Below, piece after piece: positions 27,288-36,127 of a stretch of 64,000 nt of DNA. Numbering within the stretch: position 1 is the stretch's first letter; each line of letters begins with the position of its first letter. The stretch spans positions 3,038,001 through 3,102,000 of the forward strand of contig CP119326.1 of the NCBI GenBank assembly GCA_029202665.1. Reading direction: 5' to 3'. The notes beneath the pieces were generated by a model that saw only the letters and a list, made by a program, of their open reading frames with translations, was not told the origin of the DNA and searched no databases. The position numbers and the translations under genes were made by a program. The stretch is from Candidatus Brevundimonas colombiensis (GTDB taxonomy: Bacteria; Pseudomonadota; Alphaproteobacteria; Caulobacterales; Caulobacteraceae).

Positions 27288-28219
27288 TGAAAGCTGACGC
27301 GGAGGGCATGACAAGCGCTGCCGATCAGCCGCTCGACAAACATGCGCGCCTCACCAAGCTCATCGCGGCCTGCAACGACGCACAGGTCGCACAAAGAGAC
27401 GTGCTTCTGGCGCTGACCCGGTCCGGCGACCCGACCGAGGACTGGGAAGACTTTCGCCCGACGCTTCGCCTTCTCCTCGGCTACATCCTCGAGCGGGGAT
27501 TCGCTGCGCTGCGCCTCATGACCATGCGCCACGATTTCGATGCGGAAATCCTGCTGCGGACATTCCATGAGGGCGCAGCGAAGCTCATGCTGATTGCCCT
27601 CACACCTGAGGCTGATCGCCCTGAGGTCCTCCGCGAATACTGGAGCGGCTTAGGGCAGGTCTCTGATCGCAAAACGGCCCATCGCGCAGGAATGGCTGAA
27701 TCCGTTATGCCGGAAGGGCGCAGTGACAGCCGGGACTCTCTCAGGGTTCTGCAGGCCCGGCGTTCGCAGCGCGGCGAACAGACGCTGGATAGGAATGAAC
27801 GGAGGCGTCTGGAGCAGAAGTGGAGCCTGCCGGAAGTCCTGAAGGCCATAGACAGACTTTTGAAAGCCGAGAGACCTGAAGCCGTCGCCCTCCTGCACAT
27901 CTACGGCATGGCCAGCCATTTGGCACACGCGGACAGTCGCGCTCTGGAACTAACACTGGACCGGAGCTTCAGATCGCCCGAGGAGAGAGCGGGACTCGAG
28001 GCCTCCCACGTGGCCCGCATGCTGTCGGATATCGCCATGGTGGGCGCCTTCTGCACGCTCTTAACCGCCGAGGCGGCGGGCGGCGCGCGCGAGGAACTGA
28101 CACCGGCGATGACGAAAGCTCAGGCGGTAGCCGCCGATGCAGACGTGATCATCCGCGAGTTCGACGAAACGCAACGCGAGTTCAACAAGTCGATCCTCGG
28201 CGAAGAGGTGTCTACGTAG
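27287..28219 (+). CDS. DUF5677-like hypothetical protein
   Basis: 310 residues, probably all-helical and cytoplasmic. The stretch ILLRTFHEGAAKLMLIALTP and the later LLHIYGMASHLAHADSRALE resemble DUF5677, a helical family with HEPN-like conserved polar residues. A basic central segment (RRSQRGEQTLDRNERRRLEQ) could bind nucleic acid. Translation is coupled to the MNT-HEPN gene by TGATG. It is likely a partner of that toxin-antitoxin-like protein; its biochemical role is unknown. Confidence 0.55.
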   Translation: MKADAEGMTSAADQPLDKHARLTKLIAACNDAQVAQRDVLLALTRSGDPTEDWEDFRPTLRLLLGYILERGFAALRLMTMRHDFDAEILLRTFHEGAAKLMLIALTPEADRPEVLREYWSGLGQVSDRKTAHRAGMAESVMPEGRSDSRDSLRVLQARRSQRGEQTLDRNERRRLEQKWSLPEVLKAIDRLLKAERPEAVALLHIYGMASHLAHADSRALELTLDRSFRSPEERAGLEASHVARMLSDIAMVGAFCTLLTAEAAGGAREELTPAMTKAQAVAADADVIIREFDETQREFNKSILGEEVST

Positions 28220-28301
28220 AGGTGCCGCAGGTCAGGCTCTGCCATGGCGCTTCAACAGCCGCAGCGGCCTTTACTTGTGATCAATGATGAAAGGGCGGAC
28301 C

Positions 28302-29660
28302 ATGCCGAAGTATCCATTTCCCGACGACATGTTCACGCCGCCAGAGGATCGACCTCACGACTGGCCTGACGATCCTGAACTTCGTCGGGCGGTGGACTGG
28401 TTCAAGTCGAAGATGACGGCGGACGAATGGGAGGCTCGACGACTCACCGCCGCCGAGCGGCTCTATGACGCGGCCTTGCACAACATCACTGACACCAAGG
28501 GGCGCTTCTTCGAAGCGCGCGACACCTTCGGCTGGTATCTGTTCCTGGCCGAAGCCAATCTGGACCATGTCTGGAACTATGAGCCGGTGTTCGGCTCGCG
28601 TGTCATCCCCGTGTTCAAGGCTATCGGCCGGGACTTCGACGCCCTCAAGACGGTTGTAGGAGTCGAAGATCGCGTCGCCGAAATCGTGGGCAAGAACCGA
28701 AGCCAGCCGAACGGCGGACTGTTCGAACTGCTCGTGGCGTCGGCCTATCTGCGGGAAGGCGCCGAGGTGGCGTTCGTCCCTGAGCAACCGGGCGTGGCGA
28801 AGACCCATGATCTGAACGCCACAATCGGCGGTGTCACCTGGGCGGTCGAATGCAAACGGATGGAGGTAGGCGACACGGGCGACCGCGAACGCAATCGTAT
28901 TCGCGAACTCTGGAATCCCATCGCGCATCACCTCGCCAGAGCCGGTCGCAGCATCCTCGCCGAGGTGGAGTTCCACGTTCCGCCGCAGGATTTGCCCGAC
29001 GATCACCTAGTACGGCGGGTCGCCCCGGTCGCCTTAGGCGGATCCCAATCCGTCGCATGGGACGACGCCAGCAGCACCGGCGTCGTCAAGCCGTTGGACA
29101 TGGGACCGGTCAAGGCCGTGCTTGCGGATAACGATCTGATGCAGGGGAGCAGCCGCCTCATGGAGCTGCTGACCGGACGCTATGTCCGCAACATGCCCTA
29201 CAACACCGTGCTGAAGGCCAAATTCGGCGGCAACCCACGCTACATCACCGATCTCGATCTGGCCATCGTGCTCCGGTACGAGGTGACCGCCGAAGCCGCC
29301 ATCGACGCCAAGGCGCGAGACATCTTTCGTAAGTTGCGTGAGGCGAACCAGCAGCTTCCCTCTGATCGACCAAGCGTTGTGCACATCGGTTTCGAAGCGG
29401 TCGAAGGCGACCGCATCGAAAAGGCGCGCTACGAGAAAATCCTCACGACCACTCAGAGGTTCGATCCAGAAGGCAAGCCGCTGGAGTGGGTCTATTGCCA
29501 CTACTTCGTGCCCGAGAGCCCACCAGACGAATCTTGGGCCTTCGATGAGACGACCCAGTGGGCAGCGATACGCCCCCAACACCCCATGCCGCTCAACAAA
29601 CCCTTCCTGATCATGCCCGAGAGCGCCGATGGGCGAACGGGACCACATTGGCAGCTTTGA
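28302..29660 (+). CDS. PD-(D/E)xK nuclease-like hypothetical protein
   Basis: 452 residues from the ATG at 28302, which has AAGGG upstream; ATGs at 28284 and 28287 are alternatives. A helix with an acidic residue (GGLFELLVASAYLREGAEVA), then KTHDLNATIGG (D170) and WAVECKRMEVGD (E183, K185), forms a PD-(D/E)xK core. The C-terminal 200 residues are unrecognised. It follows the MNT-HEPN/DUF5677 pair on the same strand with an 82-base gap, so it may be the nuclease of a three-gene module. A stand-alone restriction-like enzyme is the alternative. Confidence 0.65.
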   Translation: MPKYPFPDDMFTPPEDRPHDWPDDPELRRAVDWFKSKMTADEWEARRLTAAERLYDAALHNITDTKGRFFEARDTFGWYLFLAEANLDHVWNYEPVFGSRVIPVFKAIGRDFDALKTVVGVEDRVAEIVGKNRSQPNGGLFELLVASAYLREGAEVAFVPEQPGVAKTHDLNATIGGVTWAVECKRMEVGDTGDRERNRIRELWNPIAHHLARAGRSILAEVEFHVPPQDLPDDHLVRRVAPVALGGSQSVAWDDASSTGVVKPLDMGPVKAVLADNDLMQGSSRLMELLTGRYVRNMPYNTVLKAKFGGNPRYITDLDLAIVLRYEVTAEAAIDAKARDIFRKLREANQQLPSDRPSVVHIGFEAVEGDRIEKARYEKILTTTQRFDPEGKPLEWVYCHYFVPESPPDESWAFDETTQWAAIRPQHPMPLNKPFLIMPESADGRTGPHWQL

Positions 29661-29754
29661 TTTGGGCATCGCTGTGCAGTTCGAATAGCACAGGCTGTTC
29701 CGCCGGTCGGCCGCACCCCGGAGTTGGGTGCGGCCGAGTTGCTATTGCTTGCGC

Positions 29755-30130
29755 CTATTCAGCCGCGAACGGATAGGCGTCATCTTCGGACGACGCCGCC
29801 TCCGCGTCAGGTTCCTTGACCAACGCCGTGCGCAGCACTGGCGGGAGCCATCCCCTGCCCTCCAGCAGCCGTTCCGCCGCGTCGGCCATGTCGGCCTTCT
29901 TCATCCCGGCGATCCGCCCGGCCTCCTCGGCGCCGACCGCCTCGGTCACCGCCTCCAGCATCCGCGCCTTGGACACCCGCGAGAAATACCCTGCCGCCGT
30001 CGCCGACCACGTCCCGGCCATGTTCAGACCGACCGCCGTCGCCAGAGTCTCGGCCTGGGTCAGGGCGCCGGGCCTGCGGTCGTGCGGGTCACGCACGGCG
30101 TAGAGGCCGACGCCCGCGCAGAGACCGCCG
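29755..30130 (-). pseudogene. C-terminal remnant of an element-type ParB/RepB nuclease protein
   Basis: About 113-120 residues. They read VRDPHDRRPGALTQAETLAT, then AVGLNMAGTWSATAAGYFSR, VSKARMLEAVTEAVG, MKKADMADAAERLL and RGWLPPVLRT. This is the C-terminal part of the ParB-like partition proteins found on alphaproteobacterial elements beside DUF736 and ArdC. The N-terminal ParB domain is missing. The sequence is cut directly beside the BglII-family endonuclease gene, whose stop is at 30132. The restriction cassette therefore replaced or interrupted parB. Confidence 0.72.
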
Positions 30131-30131
30131 C

Positions 30132-30920
30132 CTATTCCTCGGCCGCTTCCTCCGCGGCCTCGACCTCCGCCAAGGCCGCACGCCCTTCATGGAAGGTGAC
30201 GATCGTGTCGGGCAATCCGATGAGCACCATGGGGCACGGATTGCCGACCCCGCGATGGATGCGGTCCTCCAGCTTGCGCCAGTGGGTCGTCGCTTCGCCG
30301 AACTTGTCCGAGACGAACTGGCCCGTAAAGGCCTCGCGGAAGGTCGCGCCACGCCCGACCCGAGCGAGGATGTTGCGGCGCTGGCGCGAGGTCGGCTCAT
30401 AGCCCCACTGGGCCATGTCCTCGAAAGATTGGATTTGGCGCTCATCCAGGAAGCGCGCCACCAGGCCGCGCATCCCCTCGTGCAGGCTCCGGCCGCGCGT
30501 GACCACCACGCCGACCGAGATAGCGCCGTCTGCATGCAGCCGTTTGAAATTCTCCAGGTCCCGGTCGAAGAACGGGTCCTTGTTGTTCCACTCGATTTCG
30601 AGCGCGACGCGTTCGCCGCTCTCGAGTTGCCGGACGTGATCGACGATGTGCGATTGGCTCTCGCGCTTCACGCCATTGACCGACCGCTCGACCACGAACT
30701 CCGTCTTGGGCCAGGCCAGGGCGGTCAGGGCGTTGCGCAACCGCTGGGTGCCCTTGGCCTCCCCGCCCCCGCCGGCGATGATCTCCTCGATCGGGATGGT
30801 GGCCTCCAGCAGGGCCGATTCCAGTTCTTCGGCGGCGCCTGGGAAGTCCGCCGCCAGGATCGCGCGTGCGTGCGAATGGAATTCGACCTGGAACCCCTTT
30901 TCGATCAATGCCTCGAACAT
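30132..30920 (-). CDS. BglII-family restriction endonuclease (first of two)
   Basis: 262 residues. Family stretches include HSHARAILAADFPGAAEELE, TIPIEEIIAGGGGEAKGTQR, SHIVDHVRQLESG (D94) and VALEIEWNNKDPFFDRDLEN (E108, E110), then GAISVGVVVTRG. This is the Endonuc-BglII (PF09195-like) fold, with ExE in the catalytic position rather than the ExQ of BglII itself. It shares a 68-base divergent promoter region with the second endonuclease. It probably cuts unmethylated DNA; whether the m5C methyltransferase at 31.6-33.3 kb protects its site is unknown. Confidence 0.78.
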   Translation of the reverse strand: MFEALIEKGFQVEFHSHARAILAADFPGAAEELESALLEATIPIEEIIAGGGGEAKGTQRLRNALTALAWPKTEFVVERSVNGVKRESQSHIVDHVRQLESGERVALEIEWNNKDPFFDRDLENFKRLHADGAISVGVVVTRGRSLHEGMRGLVARFLDERQIQSFEDMAQWGYEPTSRQRRNILARVGRGATFREAFTGQFVSDKFGEATTHWRKLEDRIHRGVGNPCPMVLIGLPDTIVTFHEGRAALAEVEAAEEAAEE

Positions 30921-30988
30921 CGCATCATTCCCCCTGCTACAGGTGACTCCTAACTTGAGTCGCTCCAGGATGCGGGCGGAGGCCTGAA

Positions 30989-31606
30989 TTGCGGATCGCC
31001 AAGACCTATTCCCACCTGAACGGGCTCGAGTTTCTGGAAGCGCGACAGCCCAAGTTGCTGGCGGAGTTGCGCCTGGTCATCGACGATGTGGACGCCGAGG
31101 CGTGCCGCACCAAGGAATCTCTCGAAAAGCGAAAGCTGGGTCGCACGCTCTATTCCCCCAGGGCCTTGAACGAGGCGATCCATAGGGGCTTCTCGCAATG
31201 CCCCGGCGCTTGGGAGTCCGTGCGCACGGACTACTGGGTCTGCGAAGATGCGGAGATCAATCGCCGGATCATCGACCTTCCGCTGGACGAGCAGCAGCAG
31301 ATGATCCGAGAGGCGGGCTTCGAGCCGATCCGGTCCTACAACCAGACCGACTTCGTGAAGGACAGGGTCGCCGTCGAGGTCCAGTTCGGCAAATACGCCT
31401 TCGTCGCCTACGACCTGTTCGTGAAGCACCTGGCCTTCTATGTGGCCGGCAAGATCGACGTCGGCATCGAAATCCTGCCCATGAAGTCGTTGCAGGCCGA
31501 GATGTCGTCAGGTCCTTCCTGCTACGAAAAGGAGCTGCACAACCTGATGCGGGGCGGACGCGGCGTTCCGCCTGTGCCTCTGGTGGTCTTTGGTGTCGCG
31601 CCCTGA
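30989..31606 (+). CDS. BglII/BstYI-like type II restriction endonuclease (second)
   Basis: 205 residues, close in size to BstYI and BglII. The catalytic stretch NQTDFVKDRVAVEVQFGKY gives D121, E130 and Q132: the D-x8-E-x-Q pattern of BglII (D84, E93, Q95). FVAYDLFVKHLAFYVAGKID and GIEILPMKSLQ follow, as in the family. BglII cuts AGATCT and BstYI cuts RGATCY, so a GATC-centred site is a reasonable guess. The start is TTG at 30989 with GGAGG upstream. It is convergent with the m5C methyltransferase gene (26-base gap). Confidence 0.82.
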   Translation: MRIAKTYSHLNGLEFLEARQPKLLAELRLVIDDVDAEACRTKESLEKRKLGRTLYSPRALNEAIHRGFSQCPGAWESVRTDYWVCEDAEINRRIIDLPLDEQQQMIREAGFEPIRSYNQTDFVKDRVAVEVQFGKYAFVAYDLFVKHLAFYVAGKIDVGIEILPMKSLQAEMSSGPSCYEKELHNLMRGGRGVPPVPLVVFGVAP

Positions 31607-31631
31607 CAGCGGCGTCGGTCCTGCATCCGAC

Positions 31632-33275
31632 CTAGGCGGCCTTCCGGCGCGATTTCGGGAAGCGGCCGACATTGAACCAGTCGCCCACGATCAGGCCGGC
31701 GAGGATCGCCTTGGCGTTCCGCGCCAGCTTGGCGCTTCCCGGAATCATAGAAGGCGGCTCGTCGCCTCCGACGACGCTCAGGACATAGGCGGAAGCCAGC
31801 GATTCATTGCCCTCCTGCGCAGCCCAGGCCTCGATCGCCGTCTGGAGCTCGGCGGCGACGGCGGCGAGGCAGTCCACCACATCATAGGGATCATGGCCGT
31901 CGCCCTTGTGCGACCAGGCGGCTTGGAGGCTCTCGCCATTGGCGTCGACTAGCCTGGCGTCGATGCGCTCCAACTCCGTCCAGACCCGATCGAAGGTCGC
32001 CTGGCGCAACAGCGTCTCCGATAGCTCAGCAAAGACGCTCCCGTCCAGATCGACCTCGCGGACGTCCTTCGAGGGCCCGAAGAAGAACCGCACCTTCCAA
32101 TCGACGCCGGACCGGCGGGAGCCGTTCGAAAGCTCGAACCGCATTCCGCTCTTGAAGCGGAGCCCTGGAATGGCCGCCCGGAAGGACCGGTCAGCCGGAT
32201 AGGTCCGCCCGGCCTTCTCCGGCGGCGTGGGCTTCGGCAGGACTTCAGGCAAGTCGAGTTCGTCCGCGCCCATGGACAGGCCCTTGAACGCCTTGGCGCT
32301 CACGTCCTTGGCGGCAGACGCCAGCAGATAGGTGAAGGTCGGGGGAATGGCGTTGCCGACCATCTTGGCCTTTTCCGCGAAGGAGCGGGCGTAGAACTGG
32401 TAGTTGATCGGAAAGCCCTGAAGGCTCGCGCGTTCGCGGATGGTGAGCCTGCGGAACGATCCAGGCCGTACCGGGTCCTCGATCACGATGCTTTCACGGG
32501 AGACACGCGTGCAGGTCGCCGTCACCGTGCGGGAGGGCTCTTCGAGCCGGTCAGGGAAGGCCATGTTGTTGTAGACGGCGTGGAACACCTTGGCGTCCCG
32601 GTTCATCCGCAACTCTTCCCCGACCAGGGCCGGCTCCGTCTCCATTTCGGTCAGGGACGCGGCCGGCAGGCGACCGCCCCAGATCGGGTCCGTCACCATG
32701 TCGCCGTCCGCGCTGAAGGCGCGAACCACATCGCCGAGCGTCCGGCGCTTGAGCTTCGGCTTGTAGGCGTCGATCAGAGCCATGGGGATGTTCGACGCAA
32801 TGCAGCGGCGCCGCGCTTGCGCCGCGCCATAGTCGGAAAAGTCCACCACCTCGATCAGCGGGTTCAGATGGCGGAAGCGATGCAACGGATGACCCTTGGT
32901 CGCGAAACCCGCCCGCATGAACTCCGCCACGCGCGGCACGTTCTCCATCGCCCACCAGCGGGGCTTGAGGTGGTCCACCACCTCGAAGAAGCGGACGAGA
33001 TCCTTCAGACCTTCTGCGAGATCGCCGCTACCGCCCCGGTTCGCATAGGAGAATTCGGTGCAAGGCGGACTGCCGACGACGAGATCGATATCGCGCGGCA
33101 AGTCCTCCAGCTTCAAAGTCCGGACGTTCGTGACGGTCAGGTCGCCGCCGTGGTTGCCGTTATGCGTATCGACCGCCGGCCGCCACCATTCATAGGAGGC
33201 CACGACCTGAACGCCGGCCAGACGCAGCCCAAGGCTCCATCCCCCGATACCTGCGTAGAGGTCGATTGCGCGCAA
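31632..33275 (-). CDS. DNA (cytosine-5-) methyltransferase of the BglII-like R-M locus
   Basis: 547 residues. Motif I DLYAGIGGWSLGLRLAG, motif IV GSPPCTEFS (catalytic Cys in PPC), motif VI ENVPR, motif VIII QARRR and motif X VGNAIPPTFTYLL are present in order, so the m5C class is firm. Residues from about 330 to 547 form an extension beyond motif X that is not part of usual Dcm-type enzymes and may carry extra recognition or oligomerisation. The start codon is TTG (33273-33275). It lies convergent with the 205-residue endonuclease. BglII is normally paired with an N4-cytosine methyltransferase, so the pairing is atypical. Confidence 0.88.
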   Translation of the reverse strand: MRAIDLYAGIGGWSLGLRLAGVQVVASYEWWRPAVDTHNGNHGGDLTVTNVRTLKLEDLPRDIDLVVGSPPCTEFSYANRGGSGDLAEGLKDLVRFFEVVDHLKPRWWAMENVPRVAEFMRAGFATKGHPLHRFRHLNPLIEVVDFSDYGAAQARRRCIASNIPMALIDAYKPKLKRRTLGDVVRAFSADGDMVTDPIWGGRLPAASLTEMETEPALVGEELRMNRDAKVFHAVYNNMAFPDRLEEPSRTVTATCTRVSRESIVIEDPVRPGSFRRLTIRERASLQGFPINYQFYARSFAEKAKMVGNAIPPTFTYLLASAAKDVSAKAFKGLSMGADELDLPEVLPKPTPPEKAGRTYPADRSFRAAIPGLRFKSGMRFELSNGSRRSGVDWKVRFFFGPSKDVREVDLDGSVFAELSETLLRQATFDRVWTELERIDARLVDANGESLQAAWSHKGDGHDPYDVVDCLAAVAAELQTAIEAWAAQEGNESLASAYVLSVVGGDEPPSMIPGSAKLARNAKAILAGLIVGDWFNVGRFPKSRRKAA

Positions 33276-33507
33276 CAGAATCCACTCCGGCGCGACTCGC
33301 GCCCATGATCATTTCATGAACACCGAGTGTAGCTGACTACGATCACGCCGCAAGATCCAAATGTCGCGCTCATCTCATTCCGACGTTGTGCGAACATAAC
33401 CGAGAACAACCCGAAGCCTGGCGGAAGCGATTGTGCCGGGGGGATCTTACGCGTCGACCCTTCGGCGCCGTTCGGATTCCCTTGAGTCGCACCAGGGAGA
33501 CTTCGAC

Positions 33508-33789
33508 ATGGGACAACCTCAGACCGCTCTGCCGCGCACGATCAAGAAAGCCGAACTTCGCCAGATCGTGCCGCTCGCCGACAGCACGATCTGGGAAATG
33601 GAGCGCAAGGGGGAATTCCCTCGCCGGTTCCTGCTTACGCCACGATGCGTGGTCTGGGATTTAGCCGAGGTCGAAGCGTGGCTCGCCCTGCGACGCAAGC
33701 ATCCGATCAAGCCGGCGCAAGGCCCAGATGTTCGCCTACGCCGTTCGCGTCCTGTCGCTTCTCACCGCGCGGCGAAATGGCAGGCCTAA
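33508..33789 (+). CDS. AlpA-family excisionase/transcription activator
   Basis: 93 residues. TIKKAELRQIVPLADSTIWE, then MERKGEFPRRFLLT, CVVWDLAEVEAWLALRR is the AlpA/Xis winged-helix pattern. AlpA-type proteins activate or assist excision of integrative elements. AGGGAGA precedes the ATG at 33508-33510. The integrase of this island lies 8 kb away and is frameshifted. The stop codon overlaps that of the convergent winged-helix gene. Confidence 0.85.
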   Translation: MGQPQTALPRTIKKAELRQIVPLADSTIWEMERKGEFPRRFLLTPRCVVWDLAEVEAWLALRRKHPIKPAQGPDVRLRRSRPVASHRAAKWQA

Positions 33790-34247
33790 GTCGGCGGTCC
33801 GGGCGCCCTGGTGCTGATCTTCACTGCCTCGTCATCCTCGACGTCGGCCAACGAAATGGCCATCACGCCTTCGTCGATGATAATCCCGCGGCCCAGTTCG
33901 TCGCCTTGCCGTGTCAACCGATAGACCGTCACCGCCTCAAAGTGGCTGATGGTCAAGTAGCCGCGCTCCGCCAGCCATTCACCATGGCCCCTGACGGCCT
34001 CACGGCTGGTCCGGAGCCCGATTTCTTCTAAGAGATTAGCAAGGAAATCGATGTTGCTCGCGCCGGCACCCCACCGAAGCATGCGCATCATCCACGCCCG
34101 CGTTGCCTTGGCTGTGGCGCTCTCGGCGGCATCTTTGATTGTGCGCACGGAAAGCGGCTGATCAGAACACTTGGTCATTGCTCTCGATTTTGTCGCGCCT
34201 GATGAGCGCATCTCATCAATCTGTACCGTCACTGGCATGCTGGCCAC
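33786..34247 (-). CDS. Small winged-helix protein (phage VpaChn25_0724-like)
   Basis: Up to 153 residues; a later ATG at the MTKCSDQPL position gives a shorter form. The stretch MLRWGAGASNIDFLANLLEE, then GLRTSREAVRGHGEWLAERG and AVTVYRLTRQGDELGRG resembles the winged-helix VpaChn25_0724 family of Mu-like phages. It is probably a DNA-binding regulator. It is convergent with the AlpA gene and shares three bases at the stop codons. No other Mu genes are seen, so it is an isolated acquisition. The 287 bases upstream, before the OLD nuclease, hold no other gene. Confidence 0.5.
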   Translation of the reverse strand: MASMPVTVQIDEMRSSGATKSRAMTKCSDQPLSVRTIKDAAESATAKATRAWMMRMLRWGAGASNIDFLANLLEEIGLRTSREAVRGHGEWLAERGYLTISHFEAVTVYRLTRQGDELGRGIIIDEGVMAISLADVEDDEAVKISTRAPGPPT

Positions 34248-34534
34248 CTTCTGCTTACTTTTCTTCCCATTCCATCCCCATTTGGATCGCGCGGCCAGTT
34301 AAGTCGAACCTACTTCACTCTGTTGCTTCAGCCACATTCGCTGAACTTAGCCGTGCCGGACAGCTGACTTCTCCTCCGCGCCAATAGCCGCCGTTGGACC
34401 ACCTCCAGAAACAGGACGCTCAGCACCTACTCAGAGACTGGACGATCAGGCTTGCGGCGGCCATAGACCACAATGGCAGCTTGTATTAACATTCAGCCAA
34501 GCTTGCGCGAGCGGCGAAGCCTGGGGAGATGTAG

Positions 34535-36127
34535 TTGTTCGTTAAACGGGTCGTGATCAGCAACTATCGCTGCCTGGATAAGGTCGATCTGTCGCTCAAT
34601 CCCAAGCTCAACATCATCGTCGGCAACAACGAGTGCGGAAAATCCACGCTCCTGGAGGCTATCCACCTGGCCCTGAGCGGTCAGATCAACGGCCGGCCGA
34701 TCACTGGGGAACTGCATACGCACCTATTCAACGCCGAGCTCGTCGAGACCTATATTGCCGCCTTACGGGCCAAGACGGCCGCGCCGATCCCCGAGATTTT
34801 CATTGAACTCTATTTTCCGGACGACCCGGCCCTCGCGGCTATGCGCGGCACACACAACCATGCACATGCCGATGCAACGGGCGTGGCGCTTTCGATCACC
34901 TTCATTCGCGACTACACTGCTGAGTACGCCAGCTATATCGCCGACCCGGATCTAGTCCGCACCCTGCCCATCGAATACTATCAGGTGCGCTGGCGCAGCT
35001 TCGCAGGCCACGATGTCACCGCCCGATCAATCCCGATCAAGCCCAGCTTCATCGACGCCAGCACCATCCGCAACAACGCCGCGGCCAACCGGTATGTGAT
35101 CGACATCATGCGCGACAGCCTGACTCGGGCCGAGAAGGTCGATCTGGCGCTGTCCTATCGCCAGATGAAAGACCTCTTCCTCGACCAGGAGAAGGTCAAG
35201 GGCGTCAACGCCTCCCTGGCGGCCAAGAAGGGCGCTATCTCCGACAAAGCGTTGTCGGTGGCGCTGGACACTTCCTCGCGGGCCGGCTGGGAGACCGGCG
35301 TCATGCCGCACCTGGACGCCATCCCCCTGCCCCTGGTCGGCAAGGGCGAGCAGAACACCATCAAGATCAAGCTGGCCATGGAGGCCTCGGCCGAGTCGCA
35401 TCTGATCCAGATCGAAGAGCCAGAGAACCATCTGTCGTTCTCCAACCTCAACGCCCTGATCGATCATATTGGCGAGCAGCGCGCCGAGCGTCAGCTGGTG
35501 ATCACCACCCACAGCAGCTTCGTGCTCAACAAGCTGGGCATGGAGTCGGTGATCCTCTTCAACCGGGGGCGCAACGCCACCTTGAAGGATCTGCCGGCCG
35601 CCACGCAGGACTACTTCATGCGCTTGCCGGGGCACGACACCTTGCGGCTAATCCTGGCCAAGCGGACCATCCTGGTGGAAGGGCCGTCCGACGAGCTGGT
35701 GGTGCAGGCTGCATTCCAGCGCAAGCACGGCAAGCCGCCTTTAGCGGCCGGCGTGGACGTGATCTCGGTGGGGTCGCTGGCGTTCAAGCGTTTCCTCGAC
35801 ATCGCCCTGTTGATCGGACGCGAGGTCGCGGTCGTCACTGACAACGACGGCGACCTGGCCGCGCTCGCGGCTAAGTACCGCGACTATGACGGCAAGCCGG
35901 GCGTGGCCATTCACTACGATACCGACGTCAACTTCCGCACCCTGGAGCCGCAACTGCTCAAGGCCAACGGCCGGGCGGTGATCGAGGCGGTCCTGGGCAA
36001 GGCTTTCGCTGACGACGACGCGCTTCTGACCTGGATGAAGGCCAACAAGGCCGACGCCGCCTTGGCGTTCTTCAAGACCGCTCAGCTCTGGACGGCGCCG
36101 GCCTACATCCAGGCGGCCCTTGGCTAG
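34535..36127 (+). CDS. OLD-family ATPase/TOPRIM nuclease, GajA-like
   Basis: 530 residues. The ABC-type ATPase is marked by IIVGNNECGKSTLL (Walker A 30-38), GKGEQNTIKIKLAM (signature-like), IQIEEPENHLS (Walker B 293-299) and VITTHSSFVLNKL (H-loop). A C-terminal TOPRIM domain follows: TILVEGPSDELVV (E382) and VAVVTDNDGD (D436, D438). In Gabija, GajA is a sequence-specific nicking enzyme held off by NTPs. The start is TTG at 34535 with GGGGAG upstream. The helicase gene overlaps its stop by 8 bases, the class 2 OLD arrangement. Confidence 0.88.
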   Translation: MFVKRVVISNYRCLDKVDLSLNPKLNIIVGNNECGKSTLLEAIHLALSGQINGRPITGELHTHLFNAELVETYIAALRAKTAAPIPEIFIELYFPDDPALAAMRGTHNHAHADATGVALSITFIRDYTAEYASYIADPDLVRTLPIEYYQVRWRSFAGHDVTARSIPIKPSFIDASTIRNNAAANRYVIDIMRDSLTRAEKVDLALSYRQMKDLFLDQEKVKGVNASLAAKKGAISDKALSVALDTSSRAGWETGVMPHLDAIPLPLVGKGEQNTIKIKLAMEASAESHLIQIEEPENHLSFSNLNALIDHIGEQRAERQLVITTHSSFVLNKLGMESVILFNRGRNATLKDLPAATQDYFMRLPGHDTLRLILAKRTILVEGPSDELVVQAAFQRKHGKPPLAAGVDVISVGSLAFKRFLDIALLIGREVAVVTDNDGDLAALAAKYRDYDGKPGVAIHYDTDVNFRTLEPQLLKANGRAVIEAVLGKAFADDDALLTWMKANKADAALAFFKTAQLWTAPAYIQAALG

